This document shows, piece after piece, positions 1-11,600 of a DNA stretch of 64,000 nt; the first letter of the stretch is position 1; every line of letters begins with the position of its first letter. The position numbers were made by a program, and so were the translations under genes. The stretch lies in contig NC_092688.1 in the NCBI RefSeq assembly GCF_964275005.1, positions 20,306,403 to 20,370,402 of the forward strand, given 5' to 3'. The notes under the pieces are model-generated. The model was not told the DNA's origin and ran no database searches. It saw only the letters and a program-made list of their open reading frames with translations. The DNA is from Diadema setosum (lineage: Eukaryota > Echinodermata > Echinoidea > Diadematoida > Diadematidae).

Positions 1-239
1 GTTTAACATTTTCTAACAGAATGCCCAAAATATATAATAGAAAGAGCTATGTTAATGTTATTAATAACAATTAATTTGTGTAATCATAAGATTTGTATGG
101 TTGGAAATAAAAAGTATACATATTATAATAAAATTTGAAATTGTTAATAAATATTGATAATTAAATCATAGGGAAAAAATAGAGATTATATAGTCTGGCA
201 AAAATAGTCAAAAATTATGACTGATTGCCATTAAACCCA

Positions 240-270
<31 letters not shown>

Positions 271-275
271 TCGAC
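1..275. other. AT-rich sequence with AAC microsatellite
   Basis: (AAC)n at about 241-270. No gene-like signal is seen. Confidence 0.6.
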
Positions 276-1751
276 GCCATGTCGTTGCCCAGCGTATTAC
301 GCGTTAGAGGGTTAGCGTGTACGCTCATACGTAATAATGAAACCCTACCAAATAAGGGGTAGTGAACAATGGGCACTGCGTATGAGCCATAGAGCTGTAT
401 TTACATATCGCTCTATTAGTCAGGTCGCTTAACGTCAAATTTTGAGATTACCGTTACACGGCGGATAAAAGCACCAAATTTGGAGAGATGACTCCTCAGG
501 ACCTACTCATTGACATTTGAGCAGGAGCCCTCTGCAAAATTTTTATTTTCATGGTATAAATGCTGAATTTCATTTTGCAGAAAATTTCGCGGAAATGAAA
601 CTTTCGCAAATTTCGCGAGGAGCTGATATCGCAAAATCAAAATGCGCGCGATTCTAAACAATGCATTTGATGCCAGTGGCAATTTGCGGAAGTTTCATGC
701 TGCGAAAAAGACCGTCGGCTCCAAGTCACGAACATTTCATGTCGGGAAAATAACACCGTATTTATGTATCTGAGAGAGTAAAGTAACGAAAACGAGGTTC
801 ACATTTGTGGTACTTTTTTCATTTTTCATGGAGCTGGAAAACATGAACCCAATCTTGAATTCCATGATCAGCAAAGCATTTGAAACATTGAGGTGGTTGA
901 ATTAATTACCGATTTATGAAGAGAATAATGCTGTCGAGGTGTCACAGTGCACATGTAATGTACATTTGCCAGTTCAGAGTTATGTACATAAAGCATAGAC
1001 CCGATATTAAAGGGGCTGCAGATCGTTTTCTAATGTTTTTTTTTTTTTTTTTGGGGGGGGGGGAGGGAAGGAGGGGGCTGCGGACCGTTGACGGGAGTGT
1101 TCAAGGGTCAGTGATCTCCCCCTCCCCTTACCATTAGAAAACGTTCTAAGCCCCTTTTATAAAGTAACTAAACTGGGAATAGGGACCTACACCACAATGT
1201 TACAACTCAACAGCATTTTCTCTTCATAAATCGGTAATTAATTCACCAACCTCCATGTTTCTAATGCTTTGTTGATTATGGAATTCAAGATAGAGTTCAT
1301 GTTTTCCAGTTCCATGAAAATGAAAAAAGTACCACAAATGTGAACCTCGTTTTCGTTACTTTACTCTCTCAGATACATAAAAACGGTGTTATTTTTCCTG
1401 ACATGAAATGTTCGTGACTTGGAGCCGACGACCTTTTTTCGCAGCATGAAACTTCCGCAAATTGCCACTGGCATCAAATGCATTGTTTAGAATCGCGCGC
1501 ATTTTGATTTTGCGATATTAGCTCCTCTCGAAATTTACGAAAGTTTCATTCCCGCTAAATTTTCTGCAAAATGAAATTCAGCATTTATACCATGAAAATA
1601 AAAAATTTGCAGAGGGCTCCTACTCAAATATCAATGAGTAGGTCCTGAGGAGTCATCTCTCCAAATTTGGTGCTTTTATCCGCCGTGTAACGGTAATTTC
1701 ACTAAGCGACCTGACTATTATGGTATGAGCGCACTTTGGTAACGACATGGC
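276..1751. repeat. 1.5 kb foldback: two 0.6 kb arms around a short centre
   Basis: The left arm (276-1033; core 412-1033) is repeated inverted at about 1131-1751. Matching landmarks include GTCAGGTCGCTTA, GATGACTCCTCAGGACCTAC, TCGTGACTTGGAGCCGAC-type sequence, TAAATCGGTAATTAATTCA and CATTAGAAAACG. The outer left arm carries roughly 100 bp absent from the right. The 100-bp centre holds a poly-T/poly-G tract. No open frame is convincing. Confidence 0.9.
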
Positions 1752-2039
1752 TCCGCAAATATCACGGGACCACTTTTGACCAATCACAGGCTTCAAAACG
1801 CGTAAGCCGAAAACCGAGTTGGCCAGACTCTCTTTATATACGGCACTGGCCGTTTACTTACGGCTCTGCCCTGCATGTATTGTCTTGAGATCAATGCAAA
1901 TGAAAACGTATGTACCTGGTACCTCGTGTACCAGGTATGTACCTCAAATGGTTGCAGTTTTTGTGTGTATGTGTGTGTGTGTGTGTTTTCTAAAATGAGG
2001 CCCGACGCCGTGATGGGAACAATGACGTTGGTTCATTTT
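1752..2039. other. Sequence without gene, TG microsatellite
   Basis: (TG)n at about 1966-1987. Nothing else is recognised. Confidence 0.5.
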
Positions 2040-2500
2040 CAGGATGGGTGGGGGGGGGGGGGGCCTTTTATTGCCACTTCTCTACCAAAATGGGCTTAAA
2101 AGCAAAAACAATCAAACAAAAAACAAAAACAAAAAAGTCTTCACATTCTTGACAGTTTTGGCTGCCACTTCCCTCCCAAATTCGCCTGACAAGCAAAAAA
2201 ACGAAATCAAACAGACAAACAAACAAGCAAACAAAAAGGGGCAACACAACAACAATACAAAAACACACAACCTCCCCCCCCCCCCAACAAACAAGCAATA
2301 CCAGGGTCTTCACAGTTTTGGGTTCCATACACTTTTCTACCAAATCGGATTACAAATTAAACACACAAACAAACAAACAAATAAGTCATTTTCTGCAAAA
2401 AATGAGGGCGAGGCCCAAAAGGAAGACCCTATATTTTCTACAGAAGGGGGTGGGGGAGGGGCGGGCCCCCCGTGTGCCCCGGCCCTGCAGCAGTTTACTC
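2040..2500. repeat. Low-complexity repeat with GCCACTTC words, related to the 20465 MITE family
   Basis: A long G run (about 2049-2062), GCCACTTC...CAAA...GCTTAAAAGC, GCCACTTCCC...CTGACAAGC and AAACAAACAAAC tracts resemble the interior of 20465-20793. The right side has GCGGGCCCCCCGTG. Open frames over it are low-complexity artefacts. Confidence 0.45.
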
Positions 2501-4600
2501 TACATGTGAAAAATGTCATCATTCTTACTGATCAGACATCATCATCATCATCATCATCACCACCATCATCATCATCATCATCTTCTTTTTTCTTCTTTCC
2601 AACTCTCCTCCGCCCTAAAATATAATACTTTGATAGCATTTATACACTCGTCGCAGCAATAGTTATTGCTATCCGTGGCATTTCAAATATGTAAAAAAGA
2701 GCATTGGATAATAAAATATAAACATACCGATACAATATGTTACAAAATGAAAAATAATGAGACTATCATTGCGTCGAGTTTCTACTTACTTATGATTCAC
2801 GTAATTGCATTCCAACACTCGTCACAACAATATTATTCAATAATGGAATTAATTATTACTGAATTATTGGTAAAGGGTCAAGCAAAATGCATTACATTTT
2901 GTATACCCATGGATACAAAATGCAAAGAATGCGGAACAAAGAAAAAATATGCTAGTACTTACATACAGTCTATTAGACATAATCAATGTCTGTACATAAG
3001 CCATACCTATAGAACATTACCCCCCCCCCCCCTCCCACCCAATCCTGTTTGGCACATGCTTCAAAATTTTTGAGCGGCGGGTTCGATCATCTAGCAAAGG
3101 AAATAAGACGGTTGTGACTCCATTCTCTTGAACCTCCTTGACCTCACTCAAGCACAGATACACAACAATGTCTGATTCGATACATTTTTTCATCAAAACA
3201 TCATTATTAATTTTCTTTTTTGTTTTCGTTTTTATTTAGTGTTATCATTATTACTATTTATCGATTTTTCATCTCCCAGAAGATTTCATTTTCCTCTTTA
3301 CGAAACGATTTTTGCGAAGAACACATTCATACTGGCCAACTTGTTGGAATTCTTTGAATTATGATATAGAATATGATTTAAACTGATATCAAAGTCCTAA
3401 TTTCTATTGCAATTTTATGATCCTCTTTGCTTATTTTGTTACCCTTTCGAAGAACATGCGTACAGAATTCGGAATATATACTGTCACGTATTTTCTCATT
3501 TCTGTTGTCCTAAAACACTTACAGGGCTAGGACCGACTTTATTTATATCATTCTGCATCTGTTTTCTTATTCCCGTGTCCTTTAAACGCGTCCCATTATT
3601 TTTTCGATATACTTCTGTCGAAGATCGCTAGATCTGCTGTGCCTTTTTGTCCGTTGTGCTGTCTTCCTGTCATGTGAGTCTTGTTTCAATCTGTCTTGTC
3701 TCTTAGGTTTCCTTTATTAGTTTCATTTTTGTTCCAGTCTCGTTTAGTGATCATTTGCGCGTGCGTGTTTGTCTGTTTGTCACTCTGTCTTAGTGGGCTT
3801 TCAGACCTTTTTTTTTTCTTCAGATTTTTTTTGTTTTTTTTTTGTGCATTAACATTATTTCACTATTAACATTCTGTACCTGAGCGGCGCACATTCTACA
3901 AGCCTTGCCTTTTTGATAGTGGTTCCCTCCATTTTTTCGAAGTTATTAGCGTGTTGTTATTTCATATTTATTGCTTCAGTTTCGTGGTAACGCATAATTA
4001 CTGCAAGATTCCACAGTTGTTTTACACTCCTCTCAGTTTACATTGTTTTACTTATGAAACCTTATTTTCTGTTACCAAAGAAAGTGAAATGTCTATGTTC
4101 TTTTCGAACGATGAAATAAAATTTGATTTGAATCTAATTGAACTGAAATATAGAGTGCGTGACAAAAAGTATTTTCTTGAAATTGAAGAATGAAAACTGC
4201 GTTAAGGTAATCAAACATGATTATAGAAGAAGAGAATTCGGACAAAGTAGCATTTTTCATTATTTCTACCTGCATTTAGTATCAAATAGGGGGAGATAAT
4301 ACGTTTCTGCTGGCATGCCAGTTACATTCAAAGCCTTAAAATCCTGAGTCCAGACTGACCTCCGTCAACCAGAATTCTGCATATACACGAAATAAGTATA
4401 AAAAGTAACAAACAACAAGCAAAGCCCTCATTTTTTTTTTTCACTGACGCGTATAACTGTGCACACATACTCACGAACTCCTGCGTTCTAAACGTTCACA
4501 TGCACACACACATACACAAACTATCTGACCATACTCCAGTACTAACTGTAATCATCGAATAGATAATTTATTCTTTATTACTGCAACAATAAAGAATACA
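2501..4600. other. AT-rich intergenic sequence, no gene recognised
   Basis: (ATC)n microsatellite at 2538-2582, a C run at about 3020-3031, and T-rich tracts around 3810-3843. Open frames at 2666-3073 and elsewhere lack domains, codon bias and splice support. Confidence 0.5.
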
Positions 4601-4639
4601 CAATCTATTCGATAATTACAGTTAGTAATATAAGAGATA

Positions 4640-4811
4640 TAACGTGTGTGTGTGTGTGTGTGTGGTGTGTGTGTGTGTGTGTGGTATTTGCGTATACTCT
4701 CATTGAGAAAATGTACTTAAATGAATATATATATATATATTGAAAGGGAAAAGTGATAGAAAAGAATGATTCATGATTGACAACTTTGAGCAAAGAAAAG
4801 ATATATTTATG

Positions 4812-4867
<56 letters not shown>

Positions 4868-4910
4868 TTGTATATATATATATATATATACATTATATAT
4901 ATATGCCTTG
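4640..4910. repeat. GT and AT microsatellites
   Basis: (GT)n at 4645-4683 with one interruption. (AT)n at 4820-4862 and 4871-4905. Confidence 0.95.
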
Positions 4911-5019
4911 TAAGTATACATATCAATTCATGTTTCTATCTTTGTTATTCATTATAATTATATCGACAATATAGACCTAGTATTAATAATATCATAAGGT
5001 TATAATGTTTCCTCATTAC

Positions 5020-5182
5020 ATATAAACCTGTGCTGGACGCATGCGCGTTTACAAGGATTGTCGGGAGATGCGGGTTTGTGAGTGCCAAATAAGAATATTA
5101 GACGTCTCTGAGTACTTATTTTAATTCGAGACTCCGTGCGGTGAAGTTTACGAGTTTTACGCTGTCCATCAGTCGCGGTGAA
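5020..5182 (+). promoter_or_regulatory. Putative promoter / 5' leader of the nuclear receptor, with an NRF1-like site
   Basis: The sequence GACGCATGCGCGT at about 5037-5049 matches the palindromic NRF-1 consensus (GCGCATGCGC core). It lies roughly 140 bp upstream of the chosen ATG, in a locally CpG-containing island within AT-rich surroundings. No TATA box is seen at a fitting distance. The transcription start is not determinable, and placing the promoter here is inference. Confidence 0.35.
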
Positions 5183-5607
5183 ATGGAAGCATCGGGAAAT
5201 GGCAATGTTAATGAGGATTTGAGAGGAAGGGAAGTCAATGAAGATGCTGGCGGTTGCTCGATTTTAGGCAAGGATCATGAGGATGTCTCGATCCTTTCTG
5301 GCGCTGCACTGCCGCCAGTGCCGAATGTCGTTTCATCCGCAGGTAGTTCAGCCCAAGCCGCTGATGGCGGTCAGCATTGCCAGCCGTGTCTCGTATGCGG
5401 CGATCACGGCACGGGATTTCACTACAAAGCATTTTCCTGCGAGGCTTGCAAAGGTTTCTTCAAGAGAACCGTGCAAAAGAGTCTCACGTACACTTGCAAA
5501 GGATCGCCAAGTTCTGGCGAATCCTGTCTGGTCAATAAAGCGAACAGAAACAACTGTCAATTCTGACCGATTCCAGAAGTGCCTGTCCGTGGGCATGAGA
5601 ACAGATG
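5183..5607 (+). CDS. Nuclear receptor exon 1: N-terminal region and both zinc fingers
   Basis: The ATG at 5183 is chosen because it has a good start context (gaaATGg) and opens the frame leading into the fingers; an earlier in-frame GTG at 5141 is not needed. Finger 1 uses Cys69, Cys72, Cys86 and Cys89 with P-box CEACKG. Finger 2 begins at Cys105, and its next cysteine is Cys115, giving C-x9-C instead of the usual C-x5-C. It continues with Cys125, then meets TGA at 5564-5566. Skipping the A at 5566 gives Cys128 and the expected [11 protein letters not shown], up to a donor GATG|GTAAGG at 5607/5608. The exon then ends in phase 1. Confidence 0.92.
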
Positions 5608-8600
5608 GTAAGGCATTGTCACTTTTTTATATTGTAGACTAAAATAAGAAAAAAAAATCAAACTCGGGATACTGTTATAAAGCTTACGTAACGAAAATTT
5701 TAGTTGCCCAAAAAGTTTAGTTCAATGCATTTCATAAATCGTCGAGGTTGTCCGTGGTCTGAGCCTGATGAAATCATGTAACGATTACTCAAACGCTCAA
5801 GTGTTTCATCAGTAGATTATAAAAGGCATTACAAACTAAGATATCGACAAAAGATGATCGAGATAAATGCAGGCGCCAAACATGAACTGAAAACAACCTT
5901 GACAAAGGACTATTTTAGATGGTAGAAATGTTAGTGCATTTTTTTAGCGAGATGACTTTTCCGTTATCTTGGTACAAATTTCCATCTTGTAAATGACAAA
6001 ACACAGGATTGGATTATGACAGAATTTTTGATATTAAAAGAAAAACGCCAAATGATTTCTTGGACTAAACGAAATATTACGGTTTTTGAAAGAGTAACAG
6101 CTGTAAAATCATTACTGTTGCCACAGTTCAATCATATTTTTATAGCAATACTAGCTTTTTCAGCAAAGGTAAAGGAAATCCTATAAACTAAGTTTTCTTT
6201 CCAGTTTATATGGGAGAATAAGCCAGATAAAATTAGTAGAAACCAAGCCGGTTAGTACACGCGAGGGGGGGGGGGGGGTCTTAGGATGCAGATGTTGAGT
6301 ATTTGAATAAGGGGTTAATATTTTTCAACTCATCCCATGAAATTGTAAATCCATTTTTGAAGTCCAATTCTGACTGGGCCTATGATATATTCATATCTAG
6401 GTTAACGGATTTATATGAGAAAATATACCGTTAGCCCTCACAAAAACAAATAGAAAAATTGAAAACCTTTGGTAACCAAAGGTATAACACAATCCATAAA
6501 AACTCGTAATAGATTATATAAATTAGCTTTGAAGAGTAAATCAGAATCTCAATATTCAAAATATCGTTTTATTGAAATAAGCTTACCTCAGTGATACGAT
6601 TTCCAGAAATCTTTATTACTCACGGAAACTTGAACCACATTGATATAAATGCGCTTCGGAATGCAGTAAATATTTTATTAGGGAAAATTATCATAACGAT
6701 AAAAGTAATTTATATGTTGATGATGAGCTGGTAAAAGATCCACTCAAAATCGCAGAAGAATTTAACACGTATTTTGTTGAGATGGGTCCTCCTCTTGCCT
6801 CTACCACAGATTCGGGAAATTATCTTTTTATTCGATACTTACCGTCAAATTCTCTCTTTCTTACGCCTACAAATCGTTATGAAATTACCAAAACAATCAA
6901 GGGACTTAAGACTAACCATTCTAAATGCTATGATGGGTTTAGTGTTAACCATGTTAAGCGGATAATAAACCACATAGCCGACCCATAATCTCATATTTTT
7001 AATTCATCGCTTTCTTCTGGTCAATTCCCAAACTCATTAAGGTTATGGCATTAAGTCAAGGTTATACCAATTCATAAGAAAGATGACTCATCTCAAATGA
7101 AGAATTCTTTGCTTCCTTCCCTATCAAAAGTTTTAGAAAAAATTGTATATACATAAAGACTTTATGGGTTTCTGAATGATAATGCATTATTAGTTCCTAA
7201 TCACTTTGGTTTAGAAAAAGACATTCTACTGATTATGCAATTATTCAATTACATGATCAAATTATTGAATCGTTTTATGAAAAAAGGACATGCTATCGGG
7301 ATTTTCATGGATCTGAGCAAGGTATTTGATACCATATAGATTATAATATTTATTGTACAAAATGCAGAAGTACGGTATAGGTGGCCAAGCTCTAAACTGC
7401 ATGGTTTAAAGATTATTTACACAAGACAGCATATGTGTTTTATCAATCGACTGAATCCAACAAACAAAACGTCCTCTTGGTGTCCCACAAGGATCGATTT
7501 TAGGACCTTTGTTGTTTTTGGTATATATAAATTATTTAGTGCATTCATCTTCGTTTTTTTAACTTTATTTTGTTCGCAGATGACACGAGCATCTTCTTTT
7601 CTCATAAAAACCTAACACACACTGACTACATTTGTCAATTCAGAATTAATTAAATGTTTCAACAAATTATCACTGAATATTGAAAAAACGAATTCTGTTT
7701 TCTTTAGAAATAGCCATACACCAATGGATATGTTACACAGTTACACATTGATGATGAGCAATGTGGAATTGGATCAAAAGTCTTGTGTAAAATTTTTTTG
7801 GGTAACTATCGATTCTCACCTACCATGGTCCGATCATGGACACCGAGTTCATTCAACAATATCAACAAATATCGGGATCCTCTGGAAAGTAAGAAAATAT
7901 CTTACCAACATACCCTGCAAATTCTTTATAATGCACTCATAATACCCCATATCACCTACTGTAATATTGTGTGGGGAAATTGCGGTGTTAACAAAATAAA
8001 ATCGATATTGTTATTACAGAAACGTGCTGTAAGGCTAATTACCGGGTTCACACTACTTAGCACACACAGTAACTTTGTTTTATGATTTAAAGACTTGTAG
8101 AATTTCTGATATACATACATGGCAAACAGCAATATTTATGTATAGATATATTAATAATCAGCTCCCAGAATTGTTTAAAGACATGTATATTTCAAATTAT
8201 AGTATTCATTCATATCCTACCCGTCATGCAAAAGATTATCATTTGGAAAACATAAACTCATTATAGCTCAAAATTCCATAAGACATCATGGTCCAGATGT
8301 ATGGAACTCATTGAATGATCACCTTAAACTCAGTTCTTCTTTACAACGCTTTAAACCATCCTTGGCTGAAAGTGTTCTTCTCGCTATGTACCACTCGAAT
8401 TAGAAATACGCTTTTGTTAGCTCCCAACTCCTGAACATTGTATCTCATCGTTTTCTTCTCTTCTCCTCTCTTCTCTTTTCTCTCTACTCTTCCTATTCGG
8501 GTCTCTTATTCTCGTTTTTTTTTCTTTTCGTCTTTATACATTCCACCTTGTGTTGTCCTTTTTGGTCAGAAGATCTATTGTTCTGCGTGTGTGTATTCCT

Positions 8601-11600
8601 TTCCTTTAGATTAAAAAAAAACAAACAAACAAAAAAACAAATTGCTACAAGCGCATGTATGTTCCGAGGCCGTTGTCCAAGTCAAGCGATTTGCTTATAG
8701 ATAACGCTCTCCCCCCACTTCTACACTTAAAGATTAGTATAATGAGATTCATATATTATTTCACACGATAATATACGTGTAATGTTAAATCTTGTTTATA
8801 TTTTCATGACTAGTCAAAAATATGTTTGATATTGTTATACTTATTTTCTGTTATGTACAAGCGGAGAAATAAAGCTTACTGGAACTGAAACTGAAAGATG
8901 TATTTTATGCCATGCCCCTGTTTTGTCGTGCAGAAGGATCTAATTCTGAGTTGTACTATGTTGACATTGAGACAATAAATATAATATTCCATGGAGGGCT
9001 AAAACATTTGGAAAGGAAAACCTTGATATGACACAGAGCTCAAAGGTCAATGTGGAAAGTCTTCGCATTTGAAATATACCTTATTTACAGGTATCCAATG
9101 AATGACATGGACGTGAAAGAAAATACTGTGATTGCATCTGACCTCGAAAAAATAACTTTTAGCAACGAGGAGGGAAATTTTAAGAGCCAATGGGATTTTC
9201 AGAAGCTTTTACATTGTCGATATTTTGAGCAAAATGTGGTCCACCAACTTCATCCTATTTGAAATCCCAATATAGATATAGACCATGTTCAGTGATGTTT
9301 TATATGTGTTTTCCTCATTTAGTCGGCATTGCTCAGTTATACTTACGAAAGAGCGTTACTTTGTTCAGAAAAGGATACAGTTTCCTTTTTTATTTATATG
9401 CCAAATCGCGGTAGAAATTACCGTTTCATGTTTCCAGCTGAATAATCAATACATTTTCTCGACAGATATGTTCATACCGTATCGTATTCGACTAATGTTG
9501 TTACTTTGATATCGGGGGGGGGGGGGAGGTGTTCAAAGTCTCTTTTAGATCGATTTTCTTTTCTTTTGCAAAACCGTGCAATTCGTTTGATTAGTAATAG
9601 ACGTATCTTTCAGACATACAAGTCCAAACGTATACGTTTTGACTAATTTTGATGATGTGGACACACTTTTTTTTTTCCCTCGCTAGTTTTATATATTTAT
9701 ATATAAATAATATTTTGCCAAAGTTTCATGATATGCCCTACTTTCAAAATAAGAATGATACAATACAAAACAGATGTATAAATTGTATGTTTCCTAACTT
9801 TAAATCTCATCAGTGTTATGGAATGACATGCTGAATTAGATACAATATTGCCTAGAAGACTCTCAATATATACAAAAGGAACTATAGCTTCTTTCTTGTC
9901 CATAAGAAATGTATATCATAAATTTTCAGCTCCATTCAATGTAGGCCTGATATGTACCTTACTTCGACAACCCTCCTCCCTTCTTATAAGTCTTTTGTTC
10001 ATTTTGCAGTTTTCTATCATTTGTATTCTATTAATGTAAAATGTAATGTAAATTTTTAGTTGTAAAGCTCGGGATCGGCTCAAGAAAGACGAACAGATAA
10101 TCTCCCATGCACATACCACATACTAAAATTATTATTGTCATGATGTGTTTTGTCGCTTTTCAAAATGTTATAGTACTTTTGTCTCTATTGTTCCTATGTT
10201 TTATACCTGCTTTATAGTTCTGAAATTCTGTGTTTTATTATGATATATTTTTTTTAAATCAGATGTGCACATGAAATGAAATGAGATATTTCAACTAAGT
10301 CATGGTGTAGCTATGAGATTGCAAGCTTTGGTTCTCTCTGGTGATGTGTGTGGAGCGGAATCCTGGTCATTTGTAGCCGTTCATTATTTTATGCCTAAAT
10401 CCCGACACGGGCAAAGAACAATTTACAAGATGAGATTACCAAAAATTCAAAAAGTAACGTCAAAACAAATATCCATTTTATTTTTTTATATTTTTTTTTT
10501 TATCTTGACAGTTGTTGATGACGCTTTTCTCTCCTTAATTTATTGACCTCCGTCCTCTGATGTTAAATTTTCATGCTAACATCATGAGTGAATTTCCGCC
10601 ATTCATGTCTGTTATCAACATGGTCTCTCTAGTTGTGAAGGACATCAGCTCTCCTCAGAATGTCTTTGATTGTATCTTTGTATCTCAGATGAGGGCGTCC
10701 TGTACTGCGTGAGCCACCTTCAAGCTCTCCAAAAAAGAGTTCCTTGACAGGTCTGGCAGCTTCCATTCGCACAACATGACTAACCCATCGCAGTCGATTT
10801 TTAACGAGGGTGGTTTCAATGTCTAGTGTTTTGCCTGTTCCAATACTTCATCATTACTTTTTGTGACAAAGTGATCCCACTTGATGTGGAGAATAGACCT
10901 AATGTGACGTTGTTGAATGGTCCTGAGTTGCTTTATATGACGCCGATAAAGTGTCCATGTTTCACTCCCATATAGCAGTAAAGGGGTCACACACTGGTTA
11001 TACACTTTAAGTTTTGTTTCGGAAGTCAAATCCCGGCACTGAAATACTCTCTGCCTTAATCTCCCCATTGCACATGATGCGGCTTGAATGCGTGCTTTGA
11101 GTTCTTCATCAACAAGCCAGAACAAATTGAATAGAGTCGGCAAAAAAGTTCACAAAAATTGTATACTACCATGGACTATGACCTCTGGAATAATTCCATC
11201 TGGGCCCGGACTCTTTCTCAGTTTTGTGTTCTTGAGTGCTGTTTCAAGTTCATCCATTGAAATAGGATCATCAAACTCATCAATGGTTGGAAGTTGATCT
11301 AACTTCACTGAGAATCTCCCAGTCGACATTTGTCGGTTGATTAAGTAGCTCGTCAAAGTGTTCAACCCATCTATCTTTGATGTCTTCAGGTGCAGACAGT
11401 AGCTCACCCTGCTTTGACTTGACCGGATGAACATTCTTCGATTTGGGACCATACACAGCATTAAGAGTTGCGTGAAACTCTCTGTGATTCTTTTCCTGAA
11501 CATATCTCTCAGCCTCCTCTGCTTTCTGTTGAAACCACTTATTTTTCATTTTTCGAATTTCTTCTCTTAGTCCTTTTATGTCACCAGTTTTCCGTTTTCC

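Noticed and set aside
2044..2625. 193-codon open frame with Ser and Pro runs
   Set aside because: Low-complexity repeats and homopolymers produce the open frame.
2666..3073. 135-codon open frame on the plus strand
   Set aside because: AT-rich, no domain, ends in a proline run encoded by a C tract, and no splice or start context; most likely chance.
9050..9262. 70-codon frame as an extra receptor exon
   Set aside because: Phases of the recognised exons already join without it, and it has no receptor-like residues.
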